Shown here: in pieces, positions 21,886 to 33,870 of the stretch
Position numbering within the stretch: the stretch's first letter is position 1
Layout of the letters: each line of letters starts with the position of its first letter
Assembly (NCBI RefSeq): GCF_002099425.1
Contig: NW_018344186.1
Location: 434,001 to 498,000, forward strand
Direction of reading: 5' to 3'
DNA: 64,000 bases
Origin: Phascolarctos cinereus
Taxonomy: Eukaryota > Chordata > Mammalia > Diprotodontia > Phascolarctidae
The notes under the pieces: generated by a model
Told to the model about the DNA's origin: nothing
Databases searched by the model: none
Seen by the model: only the letters and a program-made list of their open reading frames with translations
Position numbers and translations under genes: made by a program

Positions 21886-22141
21886 AGGAGAGGAGAGAAT
21901 TAGACATCCAAAGAGTTAAAGGTGAGTATCACACAGAAGGCTATGGAAAGGAGGGGCACATGGTGTATGTGAATAGGCTGCACAAATAGCAAATGAGTAA
22001 TTTTTAAGAATAGATGCCAAGGATATTATCAAGAATTGTCCAGTGGAAAATGAGAGGAGTTGATCAAATGGTAAGAGCAAATGATTGCCATTCTACTGGC
22101 AATTCAACTTTTTTTAAAAGAAATTCTTTCCATTGAAATCA

Positions 22142-22662
22142 ACATTTGATCAACAGTCATTTATTAAGTAGGTGCTGTGCTAGATACTGGGGATAGAAAT
22201 ACGAAAGTGAGATAGTCCCTGCCTTCAAGAAGCTTACAATCTAAAATAATTCACAGATAAGGCAATATAGGATCGATTCCAAATAAATACAAAATGATTT
22301 GGAAGCAGGGTCACTAAAAACTGGCTGAATCATGAAAGCAAGAGGCCCTCAAATGAAGTCTTTAAGGAGGTTAGGGATGCAAGAGGCAGAGGTGTGGAGA
22401 GAGAAGATTTCAAGCTGGGAGAAAGGTTATACAAAAACATGGAAATAAGAGATGGAATGTGGTGGATAGGGAACAGCAAGTAGGCCAATTTGATTAGAGT
22501 ATAGAGTACTTTAGGTGAAGTAACATGCAATCATCCTGAAAGATAGGCTGGAATTAGGCTATAAATGACTTTAAAAACCAAACAGACAGATTTGTATTTT
22601 ATCTTAAGGGCAATGGGGAGTCCCTGAAATTACCCAAGCAAGGGAGTGATATAACCAGACTC
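22142..22662 (-). repeat. L2 LINE 3' end and body, antisense
   Basis: GTCATTTATTAAGTAGGTGC, ATACTGGGGATAGAAATAC, AGAAGCTTACAATCTAAAA, GGAACAGCAAGTAGGCC, GGCAATGGGGAGTCCCTG, GGGAGTGATATAACC. Confidence 0.75.
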
Positions 22663-22734
22663 TGAGGAAATTTGTATTCTTTTTGACTATGACATGTGCC
22701 AGTTTCCATTATATTTCTCCTTGGAATACAATAC

Positions 22735-22776
22735 CAGTCCATTCCATCTCATCTCATCCCATCCCATCTCATCCTA
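22735..22776. repeat. (ATCTC/ATCCC)n pentanucleotide tract
   Basis: About eight CATCT or CATCC units. A reversed L2 3' end follows directly. Confidence 0.8.
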
Positions 22777-22782
22777 TACAAC

Positions 22783-22890
22783 AAAGTCATTGAGTGCCTC
22801 CTATGTGCCAGCCCTGAGCATACAAATAAAAAAGGAAGGATAATGTCTGCCATGAAAGAGTTCACAATCTAATAGGAGAAGACAAAGCAC
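22783..22890 (-). repeat. L2 LINE 3' end, antisense
   Basis: GAGTGCCTCCTATGTGCCAG, CATGAAAGAGTTCACAATC, TAATAGGAGAAGACAAAG. Confidence 0.65.
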
Positions 22891-23189
22891 AAAAGGAAGC
22901 TAAACTAGGCAAGAGGAAAAGTACAGGGCATGGGGGCATGATGATGGTGGAGTGGAATTCAAAGAATGCAGCTGTTGGGAAATAAAGTCTATGTTCTAAA
23001 TGTCTTTGGGCATAGGACAGTGGCAGAGGTCTCATTAGAGTGAGGAAGAAAGAGCCTAAAGTGGCCTAATTGTCTCTCTAGCTGAGGGCCATTGTTAGTT
23101 TGCTGCTGGACAGAGATATATCTTCATTTTTTTTTTTTTTTTGGCTGAGACTTGACCAGTTTGATTCTGATATTTGGCTGATAAAATGC

Positions 23190-23230
23190 TATTCTTTCTT
23201 TCTTTGTTTGTTTCTTTGTTTGTTTCCTTA

Positions 23231-23296
<66 letters not shown>

Positions 23297-23488
23297 TTCT
23301 TTCTTTCTTTTCTTTCTTTCTTTCTTTCTTCCTTTCTTTTTCTTCTTTCTTTTTCTTTTCTTTTTTCCTTTCTTTTTTTCTTTCTTTTTTTTCTCTTTCC
23401 TTCTTCTTTCCTTCCTTCCTTCCTTCCTTCCTTCCTTTCCTTCCTTCTTCTTCCTTCTTTCTTCCTTCTTTCTTTCTTTCTTTCTTTT

Positions 23489-23524
<36 letters not shown>

Positions 23525-23527
23525 TGA
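23190..23527. repeat. (TTTC)n/(TTCC)n polypyrimidine tract
   Basis: About 340 bp of almost only T and C on the plus strand: TTTC, TTTTC and TTCC units. It abuts a reversed SINE, so it probably grew from the SINE A-rich tail. Its three overlapping phenylalanine/serine-rich frames and the lysine-rich reverse frame are shadows. Confidence 0.95.
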
Positions 23528-23626
23528 GGTTAAGTAACTTGCCCAGGGTCACACAACTAGTAAGTGTCTGAAGCTAGATTTGAACTCAGGTCCTCCTGAC
23601 TCCAGGGCCAATGCTCTATCCACTGT
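23526..23626 (-). repeat. CORE-SINE, antisense, with TTTC-expanded tail
   Basis: GAGGTTAAGTAACTTGCCCA, AGATTTGAACTCAGGTCC, CAATGCTCTATCCACTGTG. The reversed 5' end is cut short. Confidence 0.8.
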
Positions 23627-23639
23627 GAAAAAAAAACAC

Positions 23640-24570
23640 CATTATTCTAACAGTTCATACTCTCGAGGCTGGAGGCTTCCATTTTTTATCATCTCCCTTT
23701 TCAAACTGAAAGTCACCTATGAGTAAGAACTTGAATGAGTAATATAAGTTAGTTGAAGTTTCACAACATGCTTCCATCCCATGCTCAGCATTCATCCCTG
23801 AGGAATTTTAAGTATATTCTTTGTTCCCTTATACAACTAGGGGAGTTTTCCACATTTCCCCCAAGAGTATGTTTTCCATATATGAATATATGAAGCTTTT
23901 TGTACATGAATCTGTCTAGCTGTTTCAGATGGTATTAGACTGATACCCTCTCTAAGAACAATGGAATCTTATTTTTACTTCTGCTGCTTTTATTGAATCA
24001 CCCCTTTAGTGAAATGGTTGTTTAAAAGGTGCCTGGCTGGGCAGGTCCACAAGTTGGTATATTGATACTTATGCCTGAGATTGTTCTAATAAGCTTTATT
24101 GACTTATGTGAACCTCAGAGTACTTTTTATTGACAGGTGTTGTAGATCATTCTTTCTGACATTTGAATGTCCTTTCTCAAAAATGTATTAGCCCTTACAG
24201 TGGATGAGGTGATGTACCTAAATCTTAGTGAAGCATGCAGTTGCCTTTAGATGAACATACTGTATGCACAGTCTTGTTTTAAATTAAGATCAGATGGAGA
24301 AAAATACCCACAGAACTGTGATTTGGTTTCTCTTGCTTTATTAGCTGTAAAAGGACTGTAATTTTTAATCAAGAAATGGAATAATGGGATTGTGGCTGTT
24401 TACTGTGGACTGGAAAATGAGACAGTAAAATGAAAACATCTAATTTATAATAATCCTTAGTATCAGAGGGGCAAATATCTATAGATGCACTTGCCTCAGT
24501 CCTCTTGGTGAAAGTCATTTAACTGAAGGAAAAGAACTTCTCCCTCCCAGCTCCTCCTATCCAAACCCCC
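23640..24570. other. Repeat-poor intergenic sequence
   Basis: No gene and no repeat that I recognise over 0.9 kb. A short ATTT run lies at about 24580-24600. Confidence 0.4.
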
Positions 24571-24600
24571 CTCCTCTTACTGTATTTATTTATTTATTTT

Positions 24601-24695
24601 GCCCCTGTGATTTTCTCTGGACCTCAGTTCCCTATCTGTAAAATGAAGGGATTGGTCTAGTAATATCCAGAGTTGCTTCCAGCCCCACATTCTAC
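24601..24695 (+). repeat. MIR 3' half, sense
   Basis: GGACCTCAGTTCCCTATCTG, TAAAATGAAGGGATTGGTC, CCAGCCCCACATTCTAC. Confidence 0.65.
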
Positions 24696-24789
24696 ATTTG
24701 GCATTATAGATCAGTAGCTTAGAATTTCTAGTGTAGAACAATCTCATTTCTAGGAATTCTTCTTCTGGGATAGTGTTTCTTAGGGTCTG

Positions 24790-25045
24790 CCTTCCTTCCT
24801 TCCTTCCTTCCTTCCTTCCTTCCTTCCTTCCTTCCTTCCTTCCTTCCTTCCTTCCTTCCTTCCTTCCTTCCTTCCTTCCTTCCTTCCTTCCTTCCTTCCT
24901 TCCTTCTTCCCTCTCTTCCGCTTTCCTGCCTGCCTCCCTTCTTTCATCCCCCTCCCTTTCCCTTCCTCTCCTCCCTCCCACTCTCCCTTCCTCCCTTTTT
25001 CCCTACTTCTCTCCAGTCCTCTATTTCTCCCTTTCTTCCTTCCAC
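24790..25045. repeat. (TTCC)n polypyrimidine tract
   Basis: About 29 perfect CTTC/TTCC units (24790-24906) followed by about 140 bp of imperfect T/C sequence. Overlapping proline/serine-rich and lysine/glycine-rich frames are repeat shadows. Confidence 0.95.
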
Positions 25046-25425
25046 ATTTATTAAGTATCTACTATGTATACAGTGTTGTTCCAGATGCTGGGGATACAAA
25101 CAAAAGAAATTAAACAGTTCCCCCAAGGATCCTCAATGATCTTACATTCTATTGGAAGGGTTTATATGTAATATGATACAGATGCAGATAAGTAAATACA
25201 ACATGTACAATGTAAATACTAATTTTGGTGGGTGAGCAAAACATTAGAAAGATTATGAAAAGCCTCACGGAGGTAGCCCTGAGGTGAATCTTGAAGGCAT
25301 CAAGGGGTCCCAGAAGTCATAGGTAAAAAGAGCCTTACAGCAAGGTAGGTCAGCTTGTACAAAGGTGCGGGAGTGGGAGATGGAATATTTGATGTATTCC
25401 AACTCGATAACAGGAAGGAGTCCAC
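25046..25425 (-). repeat. L2 LINE 3' end, antisense
   Basis: ACATTTATTAAGTATCTACT, GATGCTGGGGATACAAAC, GATCTTACATTCTATTGG, AGCCCTGAGGTGAATCTTG. It provides the first part of the 163-codon open frame discussed below. Confidence 0.75.
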
Positions 25426-26660
25426 TTGGACTGAAAAGAAGAGTATAAGTGCTAATAATGTGAAATTGGTAAACAGTCAGTTGTTGTTCATAATCTCTTG
25501 CTCTTTCTCTGTGAGACTTTCCAAAAGAAGTGGAAAACTTATTTGCAAAATTGTTAAGCTGCATTACAGGATAACTGAGCAAGGTACTCTGAGAGTGTTG
25601 GATCACACAGATGCATCAAAGAAGGAGGAAATAGTGAAATCAAATAGATTGATGAACTTTTCATTGAACATTTCTCAAGCTGATTTTCCATTCTTGGATC
25701 AGCATGTAACATTTGCTGACATTTGTGGAATACTTTTTGAACTTTCAGGAAAGAAATGGAAAAGAAAAAGCTACACTGTGGTAATGATGACTTCTCACTC
25801 CACCTTTTCAAATACAAAACAGCTTCTGATGAAAACTCAAATTTGAAACCCATTCTAGTACCAGGGGTCTCTAAAGTGGAGGCTGTGTCCTGATTTTAGT
25901 GAGGATGTGTTCTGTCCTTAGCGTATTGGATGATCATTTTAGAAGGTGAGAATATGAGTCACATCTAAAGGTATGCTGGAACCAGCTCAAACCAGTGAGT
26001 GAGAGCTGATTGTTAAATTTTCATTGTAAGCTTTTACTCTTCAGAAATTTGGCAAAGGCTACAAATCTGGGCTTAATTTATTGCTTTGTTAATCATCTAT
26101 ACTTTTAAAAAAAGTGATGGGGAATATGTTAATAGCCTAGATTTAACTTAAAAGTGTGTTTTGCATTTTCATAGAGCTGGTTGTTAAATTTATTTGCCAG
26201 CACATCGTCCATGTGATAGCCAATTATGAGGCTTGTCTCCAATGCAACCATACTCACCTTTTTCTCCAAATACTCCCCAAATCTGTTCTCTCCTCTTCTG
26301 TGTGAAGCATGTTAATGATACATAATCCAGCTGTCCATGCTCTTTTTGCAATTCTCTTTCTTCTGGTGTATCTTCTGAAGTACAGAAATGAAAACATTTT
26401 TTCAGAAAGGCCAGGAAGCTTCCCCACAAAAAACCTCCTAAGCCTTAAAATGTCGGGTTCCTTTCTTCTTGATTTTAAATATCCATTCTCTCTCCTGTGA
26501 ATGATCACATGTTGAGTGTAGCATTTTTGGATAGCCAGTCTATTTCTCCATCATTAAATAATAAGGAATTAAGGTTTAACCATATACCTCATTCTCCTCT
26601 CTTTCATGCTAGAAAGTTAAATATGACCTTTCCTTATCTGAGGAATGTTGTGAGTTGATG
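25426..26660. other. Unassigned sequence with a 163-codon open frame crossing its left edge
   Basis: The frame 25355-25846 (+) begins in antisense L2 and continues about 140 codons into unassigned sequence. It has no signal peptide, domain or splice context that I can recognise, so I do not call it a gene. It could be part of an old retrocopy or transposon. The rest to 26660 is unassigned. Confidence 0.3.
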
Positions 26661-26717
26661 TAGTAAAGCACTAGGAAGATGCAAACTAAATAACCTGGGT
26701 TAGCAGTACCATATAAG

Positions 26718-26950
26718 CTAGGCAGCTTGGTGGTGCAGAGGAGAGAGTACTGGGCCTAGAGTCAGGATAAGCTGAGTTCAAATCCCATCTCAAACACTTA
26801 CTCAGGTGTGAACTTGAGCAAGTCATTTACCCTCCATCTGCCTCATTTTCCTCAGCTGTAAAATGAGGATAATAATAACACCTACCTCTTGGGGTTGTTA
26901 TGAAGTAATATTTGTAAAGCACTTAGCTACTTAATCATTATTATTGCTTA
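26718..26950 (+). repeat. CORE-SINE with MIR-type 3' end, sense
   Basis: CAGCTTGGTGGTGCAGAGGA head, GAGTTCAAATCCCATCTC, GAGCAAGTCATTTACCC, CAGCTGTAAAATGAGGATAA, CACCTACCTCTTGGGGTTGT and TGTAAAGCACTTAGC, ending in ATTATTATT. It lacks the RTE tail of MAR1. Confidence 0.8.
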
Positions 26951-27019
26951 TTATTATCTCAATGGAATGAAAGAAATACAGGTTAATGGTAACTGTATTA
27001 TGGGAGAAAATTCTCTCAG

Positions 27020-28190
27020 TAGGAGTTAATAAACTCTTCCTATTCTTTGACCTGGGGATCGACCTACTGATACCTGGGAGCTAAAAGACAGAACACAAGT
27101 TTCTACATTTATGGAAATTTGCACAGTAACATTTTAAAAAATAACTTTTCTAGATTTTTTTTACATTGCCTAAATTTTCCCCTCTATACATCTCCCCTTT
27201 TCAGAGAGCCATTCTACCACAAAGATTATTTTTAAAAGAGAAAGAAGAGAAAAAGAGATCCATAAAACTGATTAATACATTGAAAAAGTCTAACAATGTA
27301 TGCAATACTGCACACCCATAGACCCCCAACCTCTGCAAAGGGGTAGAAGGTTTCTCAGCTCTCTTATTTGGGTCTTGTGTTTGTTCTGTCTAATTTTGCA
27401 ATTTTCACATGCAATTTTTTTTTTGCAGATTTTTTTTTCCGTTTAGGCTGTTGTGATAGTAGTATATACAGTTTTCATTACCCTTTTCATTTCCTCTATC
27501 AGTTCTTGTCTTCTTTACTTCTTTCTTTATCATGTTAATCATTTTTTTTACAGCAAAGTAATGTTTTATTACATGAGTATACCACCATTTCTTTAACCAC
27601 TTCCTATTTCAGGGGCATCTTCTTTGTTTCCAGTTCTTTGCTACAAGAAAAGTACTACTATAAATATTATGTTGTCCATGGAGCCTTTTAACCAATGATC
27701 TCCTTGATGTATCTGCTAGTAGTTAAATTTCTGGTGCAAAGGGTGATGACATTTTAGTCATGTTGTCTCTATAGAAACAGTTTTTCTGTATTTGTAGAAA
27801 ACTGGAAACAAAGATGGCATGCTCCAGGTAGAGAAATGTCTGAGCAAGTTGTGGTATATTAATGTAATAGAATATTGTCATAACAAAAGAATTAATATGA
27901 GGAACGTGGGAAAATTTCATGAACTGGTGCAAATTAATGGTAAACAGAAACCCCCAAAACAGTTTACTCAATGGCATCTTAAGGTTAATGAAAAGAACGC
28001 TAATGAATCTGAACCTTTCAGGTCTTGGGCAGGGGTAGGGAGAAGGTGAGGAAATGTACTTCCCTCTTTTCCTTTGAGAAGTGGGAGAATATGAATGGAG
28101 ATGGTATATGACGTCAAATGTATCTTCCATGTCAGCTGCTTTTACGTAACTTCTTTCAAATAAGAGAAGGTTCCTTGAAGAAGACATATC
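27020..28190 (+). repeat. L1 ORF2 end and 3'UTR, sense, split by an antisense L1
   Basis: The left piece (27020-27139) has a CCTATTCTTTGACCTGGGG segment and a worn TTTATGGAAATTTGC. The right piece (27786-28190) resumes with GAAAACTGGAAACAAAG, GAGCAAGTTGTGGTATATTA, ATGTAATAGAATATTGTC, TTTCATGAACTGGTGC, and L1 3'UTR-like sequence to about 28190. Joined, the pieces are in L1 order. Confidence 0.7.
27140..27785 (-). repeat. L1 3' end, antisense, inside a sense L1
   Basis: TTTTCCCCTCTATACATCTC, AGTCTAACAATGTATGCAAT, AATGTTTTATTACATGAGTA, CCAGTTCTTTGCTACAAG, CTACTATAAATATTATGTTG, TTTCTGGTGCAAAGGGTGAT: reversed 3' region of an older L1/HAL1-like group, similar to 2.6-3.4 kb and 63.5-64 kb. Confidence 0.7.
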
Positions 28191-28202
28191 AGAACATGGT
28201 TA

Positions 28203-28350
28203 TTAATCAATCAATCAATCAATCAACATTTATTAAGCACTATGTGCCAAGCACTGTGGTAAGTGCTGGGGATACAAAAAGGCAAAATATAGTCCCTGCC
28301 CCCAAGGAGCTCCCAATCAAGAGGGGAGACAAAAATATATACATATACAT

Positions 28351-28403
<53 letters not shown>

Positions 28404-28750
28404 CAGATATATTTATACACATGCAGGATAAATAGGAAATAATAGATGGAAGACACTAGAATTAAGAGGGGTTGGAGAAGACTTCCTATATTAGGCAGGG
28501 ATTTTACTTGGGATGTAAAGGAAGCAATAGGTGAAGATGAGGAAGGAGAACATTCAAGCCATGGGTGACAGCCAGAAAAAAATGCCTAGAGCCAAGAGAT
28601 GGAAAGTCTTGTTTATGGAACAATGAGGAAGCCACTGACACTGGATCAAAAAGTGTATGGCAGGAAGGAAGATATAAGAAGACTGGAAAGGCAGGAGGGG
28701 ACTAAGTTATAAAGAGCTTTGAACACCAAGCACAATTTTGCATTGTGATA
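28203..28750 (-). repeat. L2 LINE 3' end and body, antisense, with terminal tail
   Basis: It starts with the reversed tail AATCAATCAATCAATCAATC, then CATTTATTAAGCACTATGTG, AAGTGCTGGGGATACAAAAA, CCAAGGAGCTCCCAATC, AGACACTAGAATTAAGAGG, AGACTGGAAAGGCAGGAG, AAGAGCTTTGAACACCAAG. A GATA array has expanded inside it. It is among the best-kept L2 copies here. Confidence 0.85.
28351..28408. repeat. (GATA)n microsatellite
   Basis: About 13 near-perfect GATA units within the antisense L2. Confidence 0.95.
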
Positions 28751-28759
28751 CAAAAAACA

Positions 28760-29720
28760 AAAACAAACAAACAAACCAAATCTTCCCTACTCTAAGTATA
28801 TAGTATTACATGGTATAAAGAGTAATTAAAACTGCTTTCCCTAGTTGTCCACATCTTTTACATTCAAAGTTCCTCTCTTTAATTAATTGTATTGGCTACC
28901 TGTAAAATTTAGCTTTGGAAGACATTTCCAGGAATGTTTTTATTTTAAAGATTTTTGCCCCTTCATTGAGGTTTAAAGAATAAACAGAAATAATATATAT
29001 GAGCAGAACACACAGTAATGTACTCTTTTAAGAATGATTTACATGGAGTTTATTGCTCAGAACATTTATAACACACCAGTAACCACCACAAATGCATTTT
29101 CTTCGTTGTAAGGTTGCATATTTCATTTTTAATGGCACAAATATGTTCACTTATCCATTTGTAATGAAATGCCTAGTGCTTAAAATAAAAAGTAAGTGCA
29201 TTTTCAGCAGATCTGTTGTCAGTGTTCTGTGCTTCTGATACATGGAACATTTTTTTCCTGAAATGTTAGTACATTAAGGTAGACTATTTATAACATTCTT
29301 ATAAATTCATTAACTACTTGCACCTCATTGACTTGCAACTTTATTCCTCACTAATGCTCATTTTTGACCTTCAGGAAAGGTCTGCTGTAGACGGTTTTAT
29401 GGAAAGTGAGGGTTTTGATAGAATTCTGTTGTACAAATTACTCTATCTGATTGGACAATGCATTCCTAGTACACATAGAGAAAGAATATGCTCTTTTAGT
29501 TTTATCTTTCTAAGGCACCTTGGTTTCCTAAGTAGATGATGAAGTCTCTTGCATTTCTAGCTGACCCATGAAAAAAATGTAGACTCTATAAAGTAATACT
29601 TGAAACTGCTATTATATCACTATTTATTTATCCGTGGATGGAATTAGCAAATACTTTTTCTCAATGACCTCTGAAAGACAAAATGTTTTTCAGTTTCTCT
29701 AGTTCCCCTGTTATTAAACT
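28760..29720. other. Repeat-poor AT-rich block
   Basis: About 1 kb without any repeat I recognise, apart from a short CAAA run at about 28760-28780. It includes homeodomain-type TTAATTAA (28879-28886). It may be conserved non-coding DNA, but only an alignment can show that. Confidence 0.35.
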
Positions 29721-29724
29721 TGAA

Positions 29725-29915
29725 CAGCAAAGAGCACCAAGCTGGAAGACAGGACAACTGGGTTCTAGTCCTTCGTCTGCCAGTAACTAGCTATGTAACC
29801 TTGGAAGAGTTAATATACCTTTAGGGGTGTTGTTTTGTCATATTTAAAATGAAGTAGTTGGATTCAAAATATTTAAGGCCCGTCCCAACTCCCAACATTC
29901 TTTGGGTTTATGAGA
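29725..29915 (+). repeat. MIR, sense
   Basis: AAGCTGGAAGACAGGACAAC, TGGGTTCTAGTCCTTCG, AACTAGCTATGTAACCTTGG, CCCGTCCCAACTCCCAAC. Confidence 0.65.
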
Positions 29916-29919
29916 AGTC

Positions 29920-30265
29920 ATTTTATGTTATGGCATAAGAATAATGAGCCTTCCTCACAATGGTGTGTGTGATTAAAGGTTCCCTTTGCCAGACTGAACC
30001 CTTGAGCTGACTGGTACACAAAGTAGACCATTAAGCATGCAGAATGGTGGAGTAAAATATTTTGAGGTGAGGAAAAAAAACTGTAATTGTATTTCATATT
30101 TTAAAAAAAGCCAAAATGGTTGTGAAAGTTAGTAGGTAGGTCACCTTAGCCATTATGGTTATTGGCCAAGCCTTAGTAAAATCTTGCATGCTTCACTGTG
30201 ATCTAACTCAAAAAGTTTATATCCCCATCATATTCTATATGAGAATATTCTCATGCGTACTGCAT
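29920..30265. other. Unassigned sequence
   Basis: Nothing recognised. Confidence 0.3.
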
Positions 30266-30268
30266 CAG

Positions 30269-30480
<212 letters not shown>

Positions 30481-31399
30481 ATCAGCAAAGTTGACTGTTG
30501 CAATAGATACTCATTCTATTTCCCCTCTGCACTTCTATAGTTTTAATTTTCCTGTCACACCAAGGCAGAGGGGCCAGGAGCTCCTAGCTTTACATTAAGC
30601 ACCAGTCATATTGATTTAAATAACACATAAAATCCTATTCCAATGCCTTTTCAGTGTAGGTGGTGTAGAGGTGACCCTGTTTTTTTTTAACCCCATTTTT
30701 TTTGTATTAGGAATTCTTTGTTGAAAAAGAGAGTTAAAAGATTCTGCGTATGGTGAATAACCAACATCTTAGTGAAAATGATGGTATCCTAACAACCAAG
30801 AAGTAACTGATTGCCAATGATTTCTTAATTACCTGTATCTTGTTTGTCTACATGCAGCCTGATGGTCTCAGGGAAAACACAAAATTAGAAGGAAAAACAA
30901 AAAAAGACCAGACTTATTTAAACAAGTTGTCAACATTGAGAAATGGATAAAATTCAAGATGCTGACTCTGATTACTATCACTTCCCAGAGCAGTTTAACC
31001 TACACAAAAGTTACCATAGCAATTAAGCTGAAAGACTTCAGAAACCACCTCAGTTAGTAAAATGTTCCATAACCTTTTGCTAGGTGGTAAGACTGCAGAA
31101 AAGAGCAAGGTGTATTGATTCTCGGAACAAACTCATCTGCAAAAGACTGCAGAGAAAGAAAGAACAAGCACAAAACACTTCACAAAATGGTTTCAAAATA
31201 AAGCAGTCGAGAAGAAAAAGCTTTCAGGGAATTTGTCAGGAGATAAAAGTAAAACAAAGTAGAGAACATTTTTAGATGTCATGAGGAAGTGAACAACAAC
31301 CAAATGCAAAGGGAACAGATCTGCTGATGCTTTTATGGTGATCTTTTCTTGCCAGCAAAAATTGTTGAAACAGGCACTTTTGGACTCTACCCCCTCTGT
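30481..31399. other. Unassigned sequence
   Basis: No gene or repeat recognised. A basic 63-codon frame at 31084-31275 has no visible domain. Confidence 0.3.
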
Positions 31400-31937
31400 T
31401 ATCTGATGATGATAAATCAATCAACTCCACTGGCTCCCTATTGCCAGTAGGATCAACTCTAACCACTTCTGTTTCACTTTTAAAACTCTCCACACCCTGG
31501 CCCATTTCGTTTATCCAGTCTCATTAAATGTTACATCTCAACACTCTCACCCTCTGACCCAGCCACACTGCTCCTCTTTCCATTGCACTGGCTGTCCCCA
31601 GTGCCTAGCACATACACCCTCCTCAACTTTGGTTCATAGAAGCCTTCTCTTCCTTCAAGTCAAAAGATCATGAGTCACCTTATACTTAAAGTCTTTCCTG
31701 ATCTATCAGTTGTCAGGGCCCTTGAGCTCAAAATATTTCATATTTATATGTTGGTATTTATTTCCATGTATTCTCTTCAGATCGATCCTCTGTATCTGTA
31801 TATGTGTCCCTGTTGTCATCCCTTTTATATGTAAGCTCTTGAGAGTAGGGATTGTTTCATTGCCTTTGCATTCCCAGCACCCACTGAAAATCTGGCACAT
31901 AGTAGGCACTTAATAAATGTTGGCTGATTGACTGAAC
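31400..31937 (+). repeat. L2 LINE 3' end, sense
   Basis: CCACTGGCTCCCTATTGCCA, AACTCTCCACACCCTGGCC, CACTGGCTGTCCCCAGTGCC, GTAAGCTCTTGAGAGTAGGG, CTGGCACATAGTAGGCACTT, AATAAATGTTGGCTGATTGA. This is the cleanest sense L2 3' terminus in the window. Confidence 0.85.
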
Positions 31938-32124
31938 AATGATAATGATAATGGGGAAAAAACATTTTGCACATGTTAAGTATTTTATGTGATACTACCA
32001 ACAAGCTTGTTCTATGTGAGGAAGTGGTAAGAAGATGAACTTAGGAAGAACAGCTAGACCTGACCAATTATACACAGAAAAAATCCTCACTGGGCATATC
32101 ATACTTTGAAAGGAATCCAAGGAT

Positions 32125-32212
32125 TGCCTTCCTTTTTTCTTTTCTTTTCTTTCTCATCCTATTTCTTCCTTCTTTCCTCCTCTTTCTTTCCCCCTTTCTT
32201 TTTCTCCCTTTC

Positions 32213-32279
<67 letters not shown>

Positions 32280-32362
32280 TTTTCTTTCTTTCTTTCTTTC
32301 TTTCTCCTTCCTTCCTTCCTTCCTTCCTTCCTTCCTTCCTTCCTTCCTTCCTTCCTTCCTTC

Positions 32363-32424
<62 letters not shown>

Positions 32425-32436
32425 CTTTCTTTTCTT

Positions 32437-32468
<32 letters not shown>

Positions 32469-32505
32469 TTCTTCCTTCCTTCCCTTCTTTCTCTCTTTCT
32501 TCCAT
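32125..32505. repeat. (CTTT)n/(CTTC)n/(CT)n polypyrimidine tract
   Basis: About 380 bp almost purely T and C: CTTT arrays (32213-32300), a CTTC array (32306-32363), a second CTTT array (32364-32423), then CT. All long frames over it are shadows. Confidence 0.95.
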
Positions 32506-32509
32506 TCAT

Positions 32510-32944
32510 CCAAATCATAGCAAAACAAATCAGAAAATATATACATAGAAGAATATATACCAGACAATATAGTGAAGAAGCTCTCCCATTGGGAGCAAGA
32601 AACTCAGTTCAAATAAGAGAGTGTCCTAGATCTCACCCAAGGGGAAACTTTTCTAAATCTCTAGTGTAGCAAGCTGAGAATAGACACATGATAGAGACTA
32701 CCTGCTGCTCTCGTCTTCCCAGAGGTTTTTCTTCAGCAACCTGAAGTGGGGTTGGCATCTTCTACTTTCTCTTCCTAAGCTGAAAGCCAGAAGCACCCAA
32801 AGCAACTCAGCCACTGAAGAAGTCTTGAAGTTTGATGAGTCCTGAAAAGTGATTTGAATGGGAGGATTATTTCAAAGGAGAAGAGGGAAGTCATAACAGA
32901 GTTTTTACTGAAGATGAAATAAAAGTGACTGAGAAGACATCTAT
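32510..32944. other. Unassigned sequence
   Basis: Nothing recognised. Confidence 0.3.
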
Positions 32945-33870
32945 TACTCAGTCAACAAACATTTATTAAGCACCGACTGTGTGCAAGGCACCACACTAAG
33001 TGCTGGAGAGGAAAGCCAAAAGCAACAACAATGACAACAAAGCAGTTCCTGGTCTCAAGGAGTCCACAGTCTAATGGGGAAGCAACATGCAAACAGCTAT
33101 GTACAAACAAATATGTAAACAGGATTAATTAGAGATAATCAACAAAGGGGAGTGACTAGCATTAAGACAGATTGGGTAAGGCTCCTTGTAGAAGTTGAAA
33201 TAGCTTATATTTGAAGGAAGCCAGGAATCCAGGAGATGGAGATCAGAAGGAGGGAGAGCATAAGGGACAGACACAAGGGACGTAAGGGACAGCTAGTGAA
33301 ATGCTCAGAGTCAGGATATTGAGCAATTTGTATGAGGAGCAGCAGGTCAGTGTTACTGGATCACAGAATGTGTAAAGGGAAGTGGGACAGTAAGGTGTAC
33401 AAAGACTGGGTAAGTAGGAGGGGTCAAATTATGAAAAGCTTTGAATGCCCAACAGAGGATTTTATATTTGATGCTGAAAGTAGGAAGGATCCACTGGAGT
33501 TTATTGAATAGAGGGGTGACATGGTTAGAACTGGTGTTGACATGGTCAGCCCTCTGCTTTAGGAAAAGAAATTTGGTAGCTAAGTGGAGGACAGACTGGA
33601 GTAGAGGGATTAAGATAATGAGGGCCTAGACCAGTGTGGCAGCTGTGACAGAAGAAAGAAGGGAACATATATGAAAGATGTTATGAAGGTAGAATCAGTA
33701 GGATTTGGCAACAGATTGGTAACATAACAAAATGCCCACATTTTCATTGCTATGAATATTTATGAGAACGATCTATGTCTCATGGGTCTATCCTGGATTT
33801 AGTTGCGGATGCAAACTGGGTATGTTTGGGGATCTGAACAGGAAGTTCACCCTCAAAGGTGATGGGGAAG
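32945..33870 (-). repeat. L2 LINE 3' end and long body, antisense
   Basis: CAACAAACATTTATTAAGCA, CTCAAGGAGTCCACAGTC, GGGAGTGACTAGCATTAAG, GAAAAGCTTTGAATGCCC, GATCCACTGGAGTTTATTG, TGACATGGTTAGAACTGG, AGAATCAGTAGGATTTGGC. The right end beyond 33720 is uncertain. Confidence 0.75.

Noticed and set aside
23100-23571. Several overlapping 111-145 codon frames on both strands
   Set aside because: They are translations of the TTTC/TTCC tract in different frames; amino-acid content is only that of the repeat.
32068-32669. Frames of 119-187 codons over 32.1-32.6 kb
   Set aside because: Shadows of the CTTT/CTTC/CT tract, with no unique sequence of gene character.
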